DNA of 64,000 nt from Bacteroidetes bacterium UBA4414 (GTDB lineage Bacteria; Bacteroidota; Bacteroidia; Chitinophagales; Chitinophagaceae), in NCBI GenBank assembly GCA_002389765.1, contig DGQM01000028.1:62941-126940 (forward strand), read 5' to 3'. A model generated the notes under the pieces. It worked only from the letters and a program-made list of their open reading frames with translations, was not told the origin of the DNA and made no database searches. Shown one piece after another: positions 8,161 through 17,310 of the stretch. Numbering within the stretch: position 1 is the first letter of the stretch; each line of letters starts with the position of its first letter. Both the position numbers and the translations under genes were made by a program.

Positions 8161-8832
8161 TTAAAATATACCTAAGAATTTCTTTTTCTTAAAACGCACT
8201 TTCAACATTCTGATGTCTTTAGTTGGTCTGTCTTGTGGGTCGCGTGGTTCGGCAGCAATTTTATCTACTATATCCATACCCTCTTCTACAATACCCAGTA
8301 CGGTATAATTGCCATCCAGATGTGGTGTGCCACCTTGTGTTTTGTACACCATGCGTTGCTTTGGTGTAAACTTGCGGCCCGTACGTTCAGAGATGGTATT
8401 CAGTTCTTCGTCTGTATATTTTTTACCTACTACAATATAAAACTGGCATCCGCTAGATGCTTTCTCCGGATTATTATCGCGTGCCATACCTATAGCGCCG
8501 CGTTGGTGGAAGTTGATAGCATTGATTTCTGCCGGTACGCGGTAGCCAACATCACCCTCGCCCAATGCCTGTCCTGCATTTGCTTTTTTAGATTCCGGGT
8601 CGCCACCTTGAATTACAAATGTTGGTATTACACGGTGAAACAATGTGCTGTCGAAGAATTTTTCTTTCGTCAGTTTGAACATATTGTCCCTATGTTTCGG
8701 GGTGTTATCGTACATAGCCAGTACTATTTTACCGTACTCTGTAGTGATAACGATTTTTTCTTTGTTGATTTTCTGGGCAATTGCAGATGTAAGCGATACA
8801 AAGGCAACGGCGGTTAGTAATAGTTTCTTCAT
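8161..8832 (-). CDS. Periplasmic cyclophilin-type peptidyl-prolyl isomerase
   Basis: Cyclophilins catalyse cis-trans isomerisation of prolyl bonds. The start is placed at the ATG at 8832 because MKKLLLTAVAFVSLTSAIAQ is a clean signal peptide; the longer open frame adds 19 unlikely residues. Active-site elements are FHRVIPTFVIQGGD, GAIGMARD and SSGCQFYIV. A roughly 25-residue insertion (KYTDEELNTISERTGRKFTP) sits before the final strand, as in many Bacteroidota cyclophilins. It acts in the periplasm on secreted proteins and precedes the TIGR02757 gene in a likely operon. Confidence 0.92.
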   Translation of the reverse strand: MKKLLLTAVAFVSLTSAIAQKINKEKIVITTEYGKIVLAMYDNTPKHRDNMFKLTKEKFFDSTLFHRVIPTFVIQGGDPESKKANAGQALGEGDVGYRVPAEINAINFHQRGAIGMARDNNPEKASSGCQFYIVVGKKYTDEELNTISERTGRKFTPKQRMVYKTQGGTPHLDGNYTVLGIVEEGMDIVDKIAAEPRDPQDRPTKDIRMLKVRFKKKKFLGIF

Positions 8833-8918
8833 AATACAGTATATAATTATGCGGTTTTCAACTGTTTTGTGGTGCGAACATAGGCACAAAAAACTAAATT
8901 AGCATATTATTCAACACG

Positions 8919-10028
8919 ATGTCTGCAAGAAACAGAGTACGGGGATTGGCAAAATTATTGCCTGAATGGGCCTGGAACAGCTCCAAGCGCAAGCCTATGA
9001 CATCCTACAACCCATCACGCGAAACGCAGGGGCGGGATGTGAATGTACAATCTGTATATACTGTGTACGATTACGATGCCAACGGCTTCGTAGAGAAAAA
9101 ACTTCCCGATCAGCAAGCCTGCCACCCATACATGGATAGCGGCAAGATAACGTGGATAAACGTTGACGGGCTGAATAAAACTGAAATTGAAAAACTATGC
9201 AGCCATTACGGTATACACCCGTTGGTATTGGAAGATATACTGAGTGTGGGGCAGCGTGCCAAGATGGATGAGATAGATAACGTTATCTTCTGCCTGCTGC
9301 CGATGCTGTATTATAATGATGGTACGGGAGAGGTTGAAACTGAGCAAGTTAGCATAGTGTTGGGTAGAAATTTCGTCATCTCTTTTCAGGAAGATGCAGA
9401 GCGCGATGTTTTCAACCCCGTGCGTGAACGCATCAAAAACCAAACGTCAAAAATCAGGCATCGTCAGGCAGACTATCTGTGTTATAGCCTCATAGATACC
9501 ATTGTAGATAGCTACTTTCACGTGATAGATAAAGTGAACGAGCGCATTGAAAGGCTGGAAGACACACTGATACTGCAAAAAGAAAGAGGTGCACTGGAAA
9601 AGATTAGCATTTTGCGTAGAGAGATAATACTGATACGCCGTTCCATCAGCCCTGTGCGCGATCTGGTAAATGGTTTCCTCTTTAGCGAAAACTCGTTGCT
9701 GGATGAACGCCACGATAAATATTATAAAGACGTACTGGACCACATTACACAGGCAAACGAATATGTAGAGAACCATCGGGAGATGGTGATGAACCTGCAA
9801 GACCTCTCTATGAGCCAGATAAACCTGCGCATGAATGAGGTGATGAAAGTGTTTACCTTACTAGCTACGCTTATGGCGCCTGCTACAGTTATAGGCGGTA
9901 TATTCGGGATGAATTTTGATGTAATACCACTGGCACATCAAACGCAGGGCTTTTACATAACCGTAGCCATCATGCTGATAGTACCATTAATAATGGTAAT
10001 ATGGTTCAAAAGAAAAGGCTGGTTTTAG
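8919..10028 (+). CDS. corA: CorA-type magnesium/cobalt transporter
   Basis: A 369-residue CorA-family divalent cation channel. The C-terminus carries two transmembrane helices with the GMNF selectivity motif in IGGIFGMNFDVIPL, and ends in a short basic tail (WFKRKGWF). The first 290 residues form the cytoplasmic funnel domain (for example HPLVLEDIL and a long coiled helix RIERLEDTLILQKERG). It is monocistronic; the next gene is convergent and overlaps it by 4 bases. Confidence 0.95.
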   Translation: MSARNRVRGLAKLLPEWAWNSSKRKPMTSYNPSRETQGRDVNVQSVYTVYDYDANGFVEKKLPDQQACHPYMDSGKITWINVDGLNKTEIEKLCSHYGIHPLVLEDILSVGQRAKMDEIDNVIFCLLPMLYYNDGTGEVETEQVSIVLGRNFVISFQEDAERDVFNPVRERIKNQTSKIRHRQADYLCYSLIDTIVDSYFHVIDKVNERIERLEDTLILQKERGALEKISILRREIILIRRSISPVRDLVNGFLFSENSLLDERHDKYYKDVLDHITQANEYVENHREMVMNLQDLSMSQINLRMNEVMKVFTLLATLMAPATVIGGIFGMNFDVIPLAHQTQGFYITVAIMLIVPLIMVIWFKRKGWF

Positions 10029-10879
10029 AAAATACTTTTCAGATAATACTTCATGTAAATTTTCAGCAGGTTTATCCATCCCGGATTGCTGGTATACCAA
10101 TATGGTTTTAATAATGCGCCTTTCAGACTGGTATAGTCTTCCAAATAGGCATAGGTAGTGTTATTCTTAATTCTTTCAATAGCCTCAGTACCTAAGGGCA
10201 ATATTTTTTTTGATTTTCTATTTTCTTTTACCGCATGCCTGAAGGTTGTAGGCCACGGCACCCATGCTAGATGACAAGTAGCAAACCAATAAAGTTGATA
10301 ACCCTTTTTGTGCCAGTACTGTCCGTTGCCACGCTCACTGTGTTCAGGAAAATATAATCCAATTGTTTTCGCTTTCCTGATATCTATCACCCCGGTATCG
10401 GCAACACCATTACCTGCAAATGCATAAATCGTATTTTTTTTCAGTGGTAATCTTTGCACTATACCATCTATCAGTATCTTTTGCAGAAAATTGTAATTGC
10501 ACATTACACATTCCTCGTGTTCAAATGCTTCACTGGTATGTATTTCCAGCTTTTCATCTCTCCACAAAAACTGCATATCGTCCTGTACAAAATAAGCATA
10601 GTCAAACCCGCGTTCTATAGCGTAATGCAATGCTTTATTCATCTGAGAATAGAGGCCGCCATGTTTACTTTCGTCAGCATGTTTATTACTGCTGATTATC
10701 TTCAATCCTTCCAGTTCCAGCGTATCTAATATTTCAGACGTAGTATGCTCATCGCTGCCGTCATCAAATATTACGATGTCAAATTCGGGATAGAATGCAC
10801 GTGCAGACTCGATGAGGTTCAAAAGTAAAGTACCCCTGTTGTAGCTGAATATACATATTAACCATTTGGCAGAAAACAT
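10025..10879 (-). CDS. Glycosyltransferase family 2-like protein
   Basis: A GT-A fold enzyme of about 284 residues. I start at the ATG at 10879, 4 bases after the methyltransferase stop; an ATG 39 bases upstream would overlap that gene. The N-terminus MFSAKWLICIFSYNRGTLLL followed by DIVIFDDGSDE is the nucleotide-sugar site; AYFVQDDMQFLW supplies the metal-binding DxD-type motif. It has no membrane segment. It is the last gene of a minus-strand set with a methyltransferase, an SDR-like protein and a nucleotidyltransferase, which suggests surface polysaccharide or glycolipid synthesis. The sugar is unknown. Confidence 0.8.
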   Translation of the reverse strand: MFSAKWLICIFSYNRGTLLLNLIESARAFYPEFDIVIFDDGSDEHTTSEILDTLELEGLKIISSNKHADESKHGGLYSQMNKALHYAIERGFDYAYFVQDDMQFLWRDEKLEIHTSEAFEHEECVMCNYNFLQKILIDGIVQRLPLKKNTIYAFAGNGVADTGVIDIRKAKTIGLYFPEHSERGNGQYWHKKGYQLYWFATCHLAWVPWPTTFRHAVKENRKSKKILPLGTEAIERIKNNTTYAYLEDYTSLKGALLKPYWYTSNPGWINLLKIYMKYYLKSIF

Positions 10880-10883
10880 GCGG

Positions 10884-11705
10884 CTACGCTTTGTTGTAGA
10901 CAAACAAAGTGTATTCACCGTTGCTCCAGAAAGGCGTCTTGTTGGCTATATTGTCTACTTTGTATAGTAGCTTATACAGACCAGGAGATTTTTGCAGCTT
11001 ACCTACCTGAAACCATGCGGGATAGAATATAGAATAGCCTCTTCTTGTTTGCAATTGCAGGTTTGTGGTGCCAAATGCTTTCTGTACTTGCAATGGCGTA
11101 TATGTTTTGCTTTCTAAAGCATAATCGTTTGAATAACCTCGCCATATTTTACCCCACCTTGCAGTTGCTTTCCCGGGTCTTAGTTTTAGTATGTTTACAA
11201 AAAACTCTGCGAGGTAATATTTGTTTACAAAAGTCAGCATTGCCTGTCCGCCTGGCTTTAGCAAGCTGTCAATTATTTGAGCTGCTTTTTCGAGCGAACT
11301 CACCGTATTTAGCGCGCCAAAGAAAACAGATACAACATCAAACTTCACATCGCCAGGCAAATGTTCTTGTAGCTTTTCAATACCTGTATTGATGAATTCT
11401 ACATTGTTCAGGTTTTTCGATTTGCACAATCCGCTAGCATAGTTGAGCATACCCTGCGATACATCTATACCGTACACTTTTGCCTCTGGGTACTTTTCTG
11501 CAAAAAAGGCAACATCCAAACCCGGCCCGCAGCCTATATCTAATATATGCTTTGGAGATGGGTGTGTAACATAGGTACGAAACGATGCGCGCATATCTGA
11601 AAGGATAGGATTGGTATCGCTTTTTTCATGATGTTGTTTTGCAAAAATGTCAAAGTAGTCACCTACTTCTTTATAGTATTCTATAGTATTATCTGTTGCT
11701 GCCAT
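10884..11705 (-). CDS. Class I SAM-dependent methyltransferase
   Basis: A 273-residue methyltransferase. Motif I is HILDIGCGPGLDVAFFAEKY at about residues 54-73, motif II VYGIDVSQGML, and motif post-I DVVSVFFGALNTV. The acidic residue that binds the SAM ribose is in GID. The remaining half is substrate-binding and unrecognisable; CYS-rich or RNA-binding elements are absent. It overlaps the upstream SDR-like gene by 17 bases and precedes the glycosyltransferase, so it probably methylates a sugar or lipid carrier of the same pathway. The target cannot be read from the sequence. Confidence 0.85.
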   Translation of the reverse strand: MAATDNTIEYYKEVGDYFDIFAKQHHEKSDTNPILSDMRASFRTYVTHPSPKHILDIGCGPGLDVAFFAEKYPEAKVYGIDVSQGMLNYASGLCKSKNLNNVEFINTGIEKLQEHLPGDVKFDVVSVFFGALNTVSSLEKAAQIIDSLLKPGGQAMLTFVNKYYLAEFFVNILKLRPGKATARWGKIWRGYSNDYALESKTYTPLQVQKAFGTTNLQLQTRRGYSIFYPAWFQVGKLQKSPGLYKLLYKVDNIANKTPFWSNGEYTLFVYNKA

Positions 11706-12615
11706 GTTGTGCCATTTGTGTGATGTATGCTTCAGGGTTATCGTATATAGGTTTGTAACCAGTCAGTAATTCTTTGTGGTTTGTACTTAAGACTACATCG
11801 CAGCATATAGAGTCGATAGTAGTCTTGTCTGTAAATTTCAACATTTTTTGTTTGTCATAGGATACATAATTATCAGTATTGTATGCTTTAGCTATAGCAT
11901 GCACAAATTCCTGATAAGATATGCTTTGGGTAGTGTATATATTATAGATACCCGAGGCCTTTGCATGCGTAGCGTAATGCCACAACATGCCTGCACAATC
12001 TTCAACACTTATCAAAGACATACGCCTGTTTACATCTCCATATACTGGTACTTTTTTATGTTGCAGTACAAACTCTTCGTACAGCTTTGCGTACCAAGAT
12101 CCGTTGCCGGCAATCCACGGTGCGCGAAGCATAATAATATTTGCATTACCATTTTTAATGGCACGAAGCAAAGGCTGCTCTGCAAATACATAATACTTTG
12201 CAAAGCCTGTAGGTTGTATTTTGTCGGTTTCTACACACTGTTTGCCGGGGTTGTTGCCATACATCAGCGAGCCCGATAAATATATCAGCCTTGTTTTGCA
12301 ATCGTTATGTGATATAGCTTTGAGGATTTTTTTATTTGCCGCTGCACCTTGTAGCCCCGCCAATACTCTGCCGATGTTTCCAAAGCGTTTGCCCGGTATT
12401 CTGGCAAGATGAAATATATAGTCGAACTCAGGTTCGCTATTCAGAAAAGCCGGCAAATCTTTTATTGAATACCGCACGTATTGTATATTCTCGTGCGAAA
12501 CCTGTACAGGTGTTTTATGTACTACAGCAGTAATATCGGCTTTGTGATTGCCAATAAGATATTTTATAAGTGCAGAGCCTGCAAAGCCCGATGCACCCGT
12601 TATCAATACGCGCAT
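11689..12615 (-). CDS. NAD-dependent epimerase/dehydratase-like SDR with altered active site
   Basis: An extended SDR of 308 residues. The ATG at 12615, 4 bases after the upstream stop, is preferred to a TTG 15 bases earlier. The cofactor motif MRVLITGASGFAGSALIKYL is intact, and IYLSGSLMYGN supplies the usual Ser/Thr strand. The YxxxK catalytic pair is missing: in TGFAKYYVFAEQ the tyrosine position is Phe138 and the lysine position is Tyr142, while the following Glu-Gln is normal. A sugar-nucleotide reductase or epimerase reaction by the standard mechanism is therefore doubtful; a binding role or different chemistry is possible. It sits in the glycan-like minus operon. Confidence 0.82.
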   Translation of the reverse strand: MRVLITGASGFAGSALIKYLIGNHKADITAVVHKTPVQVSHENIQYVRYSIKDLPAFLNSEPEFDYIFHLARIPGKRFGNIGRVLAGLQGAAANKKILKAISHNDCKTRLIYLSGSLMYGNNPGKQCVETDKIQPTGFAKYYVFAEQPLLRAIKNGNANIIMLRAPWIAGNGSWYAKLYEEFVLQHKKVPVYGDVNRRMSLISVEDCAGMLWHYATHAKASGIYNIYTTQSISYQEFVHAIAKAYNTDNYVSYDKQKMLKFTDKTTIDSICCDVVLSTNHKELLTGYKPIYDNPEAYITQMAQHGSNR

Positions 12616-12619
12616 ATCC

Positions 12620-13552
12620 TTATATATCAACGGCTACTTTCTGAAAAGTATGGTTATTCTTCTTCTCCAGTACTTTCTTCTGATAATTAAGCGGGTGGTT
12701 TTTAGAAACATACCAGCGTGTTTTCATAGCAAGGTCATAATCCTGCATAGGATATTTTTTCAGCCTCCATTTCAGCCTCCACCATGTATCTGTAATACCC
12801 ATCAAAAAGAGGTTCAGCATTTTTGGAAAGCATAAATTTATGAAGCCTTCTGCCAGCCTCCTCAACAAGTTGTTGTTATCATCTGCAAAAACCATGTCTG
12901 TACTCCACGGTACATTGGGCAGTAGTTTAATGGCCCAGCATTTATTAGCCATTATCAGCTCTCTGTGTACTTCTGTATTGTACATAGGTATCAGTGTAGC
13001 CAGTTCTGTAGCAGTAAATATATTTTGTTCCTCCAGGCACAGTTTAGATTCGTCTATGAAATAGTTCATGCAGTACGAATGTTCTTTGCCTTTCAGAAAA
13101 GTCATTTTTTTGTATAAATGCAATAAAGAGCGGCATATCCAGAGCCTGTTTTTCTGTGTAATGATAAACAGGTCTATATCCGACTTTTCATTAGCATAAC
13201 CTTTGGAAAGCGAGCCTGAGATACTGACATTTTTTACAAACGGGAATCGGGAAATTATTGATGCAGAATGTTGTGCATGTTGCATCAGCAATTGGGCACG
13301 GGTAGCACCGGTTTTTCTTTTGTGTACCAGAGCCACATTTTTTTCCAACAGGTAGCAACCCTCTATCAAAAATACTTCTCCAGAGGCTACCATACTATCC
13401 ATCAGCTCTTTGAGTTCTTTTTTGCAAATGCTTATTCCGCAAAAACGATGTATTTCTTCAAAAAAGAGGGGGTGCCTGAATATGTTGAAGTATTGTAACG
13501 TATTCAGTACAGCTTGTCTACTAATCGTCTGTTTATCATGGCCCACCATCAA
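12620..13552 (-). CDS. Nucleotidyltransferase domain protein
   Basis: A 310-residue protein whose first 80 residues look like a winged-helix pair (QAVLNTLQYFNIFRHPLFFEE). It is followed by a Pol-beta-type nucleotidyltransferase core: GSLSKGYANEKSDIDLFII has the GS motif and the DxD metal-binding aspartates. The C-terminal third is basic and amphipathic (WWRLKWRLKKYP). Related proteins occur in Bacteroidota glycan and lipid clusters, but I know of no defined reaction. It is the first gene of the minus set ending at 10025. Its promoter should lie in 13553-13650, shared with the divergent Wzz-like gene. Confidence 0.75.
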   Translation of the reverse strand: MMVGHDKQTISRQAVLNTLQYFNIFRHPLFFEEIHRFCGISICKKELKELMDSMVASGEVFLIEGCYLLEKNVALVHKRKTGATRAQLLMQHAQHSASIISRFPFVKNVSISGSLSKGYANEKSDIDLFIITQKNRLWICRSLLHLYKKMTFLKGKEHSYCMNYFIDESKLCLEEQNIFTATELATLIPMYNTEVHRELIMANKCWAIKLLPNVPWSTDMVFADDNNNLLRRLAEGFINLCFPKMLNLFLMGITDTWWRLKWRLKKYPMQDYDLAMKTRWYVSKNHPLNYQKKVLEKKNNHTFQKVAVDI

Positions 13553-13750
13553 ACAATATTATTAAGCCTCCGGCTAATGAATTTCTTTTTTCAGAACAAT
13601 CGGGAAAAATTCAGGATAAACAGGTAGGCTATTACTTATCAGCTAATATTAATGAAAATACATGAGATAATTATTGATGCAATCGGTAATAAAACTAAAA
13701 AAGTTAGTTTTGTAAATTCTTGTACACAATCATACAAGCCTTACAGTACT

Positions 13751-14620
13751 ATGGCATTGCCAAATAATACAACAGATTTCGCTACGGGAGCTAATAATTT
13801 CTACCATACATTGATAAAAATGCTGCACGGGCTTATTGTAAGCTTGAAGAAAAACATTGTATTGTTTATACTATGTATGGCTATAGGTATTGTACCGCTA
13901 TTCATTAAAAATATGAAGGACGGTAATGCTTACAGAGCTTCATTTACAGTAATGTTTGAGGAGCTGACAAGAAAAATCTACGGAGATAGACTTTCTAAAC
14001 TTAATACATTAGTTCAGCGCGATCAGCTGGGAAAAGTGGCTGTATTGCTAGATGTAGATAAAAAAACAGCAGCATCTATTAAGAGTATTGAGGCTAAAAA
14101 TATTCTTGGCGAGGATCTTGATAAAGACCTTAATACTGACCGAATTCCATTTATTGTAGAATTTGTAACTAGAGATAGTTCTCAAGTACTGCCTCTTCAA
14201 AAAGCTATTGTTGCATTTCTGGAAACAGGTAATGAATACATGGCAGATAGGAAGCGCATTAAAAATATGGAAACTACAGAAGAGCTTGAATTTATCAACA
14301 ACCAACTTAAAGTAATAGACAGTCTCAATAAAAAAGGTAATATACAAACCGGATATATTGCTTCAGCAGGTACTTCGGCAAAGAATGCTGATCAATCCGG
14401 TTCTACATATGATTTGTCTTACGAACTTTATAAACGCAAGCAGGAGTTACTTCGTAAAGAAAGAATGCCAGGCACTTTGATGGTACTTGATGATGCTATC
14501 GTATCAGAAGAGGCCAAACATTCATTATTGTTTGTATTGGTTGTAGGTACAGCAATAGGCCTTTTTATTTACACGGCATTGGTTGCATTCCTTATACCTG
14601 CATTCAGGTACAAAGATTAG
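13751..14620 (+). CDS. Wzz-like membrane protein (chain-length/transport accessory)
   Basis: The frame opens at ATG 13652, but the first 33 codons are very AT-rich and look non-coding, so I prefer the ATG at 13751. The product has one membrane helix near its N-terminus (NIVLFILCMAIGIVPLFI) and one near the C-terminus (SLLFVLVVGTAIGLFIYTAL). Between them is a periplasmic segment with helical, lysine-rich stretches. This topology is that of Wzz/PCP polysaccharide chain-length regulators, though the proline-rich motif is weak and no kinase domain is present. It is divergent from the glycan-like minus cluster. The gene is more AT-rich than its neighbours. Confidence 0.6.
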   Translation: MALPNNTTDFATGANNFYHTLIKMLHGLIVSLKKNIVLFILCMAIGIVPLFIKNMKDGNAYRASFTVMFEELTRKIYGDRLSKLNTLVQRDQLGKVAVLLDVDKKTAASIKSIEAKNILGEDLDKDLNTDRIPFIVEFVTRDSSQVLPLQKAIVAFLETGNEYMADRKRIKNMETTEELEFINNQLKVIDSLNKKGNIQTGYIASAGTSAKNADQSGSTYDLSYELYKRKQELLRKERMPGTLMVLDDAIVSEEAKHSLLFVLVVGTAIGLFIYTALVAFLIPAFRYKD

Positions 14621-14624
14621 TCCG

Positions 14625-15026
14625 TTAACGTTTTTCCTGACAAAGCTCTATCAACACACCGTTGGTAGTTTTTGGGTGCAGAAAGCACACCAACTTGTTA
14701 TCAGCACCATTTTTGGGTATAGCATTCAGCAACTCAAATCCCAGTGCAGAAAGGCGTTTCATTTCGGCCTCTATATTTTCTACCTCGAAAGCTATGTGGT
14801 GGATGCCTTCTCCTTTCTTATCAATAAATTTTTGAATGGGACTATCCTCTTTAGTAGCCTCCAGCAGTTCTATCTTAGATTCACCGGTTTTGAAAAATGC
14901 CGTATTCACCCCTTCGGTGTCTACTTTTTCCGTTTTATAGCATGGTGTGTTTAACAATTGTTCAAAAAGCGGGATAGATTTTTCAAGTTCTTTTACTGCT
15001 ATGCCCAAATGCTCTATTCGCAACAT
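14625..15026 (-). CDS. mce: Methylmalonyl-CoA epimerase
   Basis: A 133-residue VOC-fold enzyme that interconverts (2R)- and (2S)-methylmalonyl-CoA in propionate metabolism. Metal-binding residues are His6 in RIEHLGIAV, the His pair in GIHHIAFEV and Glu in NGVLIELCQ. KIELLEATKEDSPI is typical of the family. It is monocistronic, convergent with the Wzz-like gene (4-base gap) and divergent from iscS. The mutase genes are not in the window. Confidence 0.92.
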   Translation of the reverse strand: MLRIEHLGIAVKELEKSIPLFEQLLNTPCYKTEKVDTEGVNTAFFKTGESKIELLEATKEDSPIQKFIDKKGEGIHHIAFEVENIEAEMKRLSALGFELLNAIPKNGADNKLVCFLHPKTTNGVLIELCQEKR

Positions 15027-15075
15027 TCTTAATAATTTTTACAAATATGGTTATAGAATCACTTATGTGCTTCTA

Positions 15076-15108
15076 TTGCCCTAAAATAGCACAATTGGCT
15101 TAACTTTG
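15076..15108 (+). promoter_or_regulatory. Promoter of the isc genes
   Basis: TTG at 15076-15078 and TAACTTTG at 15101-15108 resemble the Bacteroidota -33/-7 elements with a 22-base spacer. The -7 element lies 40 bases before the iscS ATG. Confidence 0.5.
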
Positions 15109-15147
15109 TACCGAAACTTAACTAGAGGCAACTACTTAAAACTGATT

Positions 15148-16368
15148 ATGGAATTGAAACTGCCAATTTATTTGGACAACAACGCTACAACCCCAATGGA
15201 TCCGAGGGTACTGGAAGCTATGCTACCTTATTTTGTTGAAAAATTTGGTAACGCAGCCAGCCGCAACCACTCTTTTGGTTGGGTAGCGGAAGAAGCGGTG
15301 GACTATGCGCGCGAACAAGTGGCAAAACTCATTAACGCAGATCCTAAAGAAATCATATTTACATCGGGCGCTACAGAAAGCGACAACCTGGCATTGAAAG
15401 GTGTTTTTGAAATGTATGCTTCAAAAGGCAACCACATCATTACTGCTACTACAGAACACAAAGCAGTACTGGATACCTGCAAGCATATTGAAAAACTGGG
15501 CGGACAGGTTACTTACCTGGATGTAAACCCGGAAGGCCTGATAGACCTGAAAGAACTGGAAAACGCAATTACAGATAAAACTATCCTGATAGCCATCATG
15601 TATGGCAATAACGAAATAGGTGTTATACAACCCGTTCGCGAAATCAGCGCTATTGCACGCAAGCATGGTGTATTGTTCTTTACAGATGCTACACAGGCAG
15701 TAGGTAAAATACCGGTAGATGTGCAGGCAGATGGTATAGACCTGATGGCTTTCAGCGGTCATAAAATGTATGGCCCTAAAGGCGTTGGTGCATTGTATGT
15801 ACGCCGTAAAAATCCACGTGTAAAAGTTACTGCACAAATGGATGGCGGTGGCCACGAGCGCGGTATGCGTAGTGGTACTATGAATGTACCTGGCATAGTA
15901 GGCTTGGGTAAAGCATGCGAAATATGCATGAATGAAATGGAATCGGAAGCAGCACGCCTGAGCGTAATGCGCGACAGGCTGGAAAATGCACTGATGGAAC
16001 TGGAAGAAGCATATGTAAACGGTAGCAAAGAACACCGCCTGCCGCACGTTAGCAATATCTCTTTCAAATATGTAGAAGGTGAAGGCCTGATGATGGGCTT
16101 CAATAAAAATATTGCATTGTCAAGCGGCTCAGCTTGTACATCAGCATCATTGGAACCATCTTATGTACTGAAAGCATTAGGCCTGGGAGATGATCTGGCA
16201 CACAGCTCACTGCGCTTCGGTCTGGGTCGTTTCACTACAGACGAGCAGATAGATTATACTATCAACGCAATAAAAGACACTGTTCTTAAACTGCGCGAAA
16301 TGAGCCCGCTGTGGGAAATGTTTAAAGAAGGTATAGACCTGAACACTATTGAATGGGCTCACCACTAA
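15148..16368 (+). CDS. iscS: Cysteine desulfurase
   Basis: A 406-residue class V aminotransferase that removes sulfur from cysteine for iron-sulfur cluster assembly. The ATG at 15148 is chosen; an upstream TTG only adds 14 unlikely residues. PLP contacts are TTEHKAVLD and FFTDATQAVG, with the Schiff-base lysine in SGHKMYGPKG. The persulfide cysteine lies in SSGSACTSASLEPS, on the flexible loop typical of IscS rather than SufS. It is followed by iscU and iscA. No iscR repressor, hscAB or fdx is nearby, so the cluster is a minimal version. Confidence 0.95.
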   Translation: MELKLPIYLDNNATTPMDPRVLEAMLPYFVEKFGNAASRNHSFGWVAEEAVDYAREQVAKLINADPKEIIFTSGATESDNLALKGVFEMYASKGNHIITATTEHKAVLDTCKHIEKLGGQVTYLDVNPEGLIDLKELENAITDKTILIAIMYGNNEIGVIQPVREISAIARKHGVLFFTDATQAVGKIPVDVQADGIDLMAFSGHKMYGPKGVGALYVRRKNPRVKVTAQMDGGGHERGMRSGTMNVPGIVGLGKACEICMNEMESEAARLSVMRDRLENALMELEEAYVNGSKEHRLPHVSNISFKYVEGEGLMMGFNKNIALSSGSACTSASLEPSYVLKALGLGDDLAHSSLRFGLGRFTTDEQIDYTINAIKDTVLKLREMSPLWEMFKEGIDLNTIEWAHH

Positions 16369-16406
16369 TTATCAACTATTTCTAACGAATTAAAAAAACT
16401 AAAACT

Positions 16407-16823
16407 ATGGCATATTCAGATAAAGTTATTGACCACTACAGCAATCCTAAAAACGTAGGTACGCTGGATAAAGGCAAGAAAAATGTAGGTACAGGCCTTG
16501 TAGGTGCTCCTGAGTGCGGCGACGTTATGCGTTTGCAAATTGAGGTTGACGAAGCTACAGGTGTTATCGCTGATGCTAAATTCAAAACATTTGGTTGCGG
16601 TTCTGCTATCGCTTCTTCTTCTTTGGCTACAGAATGGCTGAAAGGTAAAACTGTAGATCAGGCATTGGCTATAGACAATATGGATATTGTTGAAGAGCTG
16701 AATCTGCCTCCGGTAAAAATTCACTGTTCTGTATTGGCGGAAGATGCTATCAAAGCAGCTATCAACGATTACAGGGTGAAGAACGGTATGCCTGAACTGG
16801 AACTGGAAGAGAAAAAACATTAA
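16407..16823 (+). CDS. iscU: Iron-sulfur cluster scaffold protein
   Basis: A 138-residue scaffold on which IscS-derived sulfur and iron are assembled. The three conserved ligand cysteines are in GAPECGDVM, FGCGSAIASSS and KIHCSVLAEDA; the aspartate after ECG is present, and LPPVKIHC is the HscA-recognition-like segment. It lies 38 bases after iscS. Length and motifs are standard for the family. Confidence 0.96.
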   Translation: MAYSDKVIDHYSNPKNVGTLDKGKKNVGTGLVGAPECGDVMRLQIEVDEATGVIADAKFKTFGCGSAIASSSLATEWLKGKTVDQALAIDNMDIVEELNLPPVKIHCSVLAEDAIKAAINDYRVKNGMPELELEEKKH

Positions 16824-16929
16824 TATTTAATCACGGCAGTAAGCTATTATCACTGGTTGATATGATAGTGTTATAGTGTCAATGTGCAGAGGATAGAAAT
16901 TATATTAAACCATATTACAACCTTAATGT

Positions 16930-17256
16930 ATGATATATATTAGTGACAAGGCAAAGGAAAAAATCACCAAGCTGAAGCAGGATGCAGGTTTGGACGATTC
17001 ATATTTTCTTCGTGTAGGCGTAGTAGGCGGTGGTTGCTCGGGTTTGTCTTACAAGCTCGATTTCGACAACGAATCGCAACCTAACGATCAGGTTTTTGAA
17101 GATCAGAATGTGAAGCTGGTAACAGACCTTAAAAGCTTTCTGTACCTCTGCGACACAACACTTGATTTTTCTGACGGCCTTAATGGTAAAGGTTTTCACT
17201 TCAGCAATCCGAATGCAAGCCGCACCTGCGGTTGTGGTGAAAGCTTCTCTGTATAA
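16930..17256 (+). CDS. iscA: IscA/ErpA-type iron-sulfur carrier
   Basis: A 108-residue A-type carrier that moves clusters or iron to target proteins. The three ligand cysteines appear in GGGCSGLSY and in SRTCGCGESF near the C-terminus. It is separated from iscU by 106 bases, with no terminator visible, so read-through is plausible. A strong hairpin terminator follows the gene. Whether it acts as IscA, ErpA or SufA cannot be decided from sequence. Confidence 0.93.
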   Translation: MIYISDKAKEKITKLKQDAGLDDSYFLRVGVVGGGCSGLSYKLDFDNESQPNDQVFEDQNVKLVTDLKSFLYLCDTTLDFSDGLNGKGFHFSNPNASRTCGCGESFSV

Positions 17257-17275
17257 GCTTCTATTGAATGCATAA

Positions 17276-17310
17276 ATAATAAAGCCGCTGAAATTCAGCG
17301 GCTTTATTTA
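17276..17310. terminator. Bidirectional terminator after iscA
   Basis: AATAAAGCCGCTGAA and TTCAGCGGCTTTATT form a 15-bp stem. It can end the isc transcript and also the convergent sensor gene, whose stop codon lies inside it. Confidence 0.88.

Noticed and set aside
12620..13552. MNT-type antitoxin paired with a HEPN toxin
   Set aside because: At 310 residues, with a winged-helix part, and with no HEPN protein next to it, it does not fit; it belongs to a glycan-like gene set.
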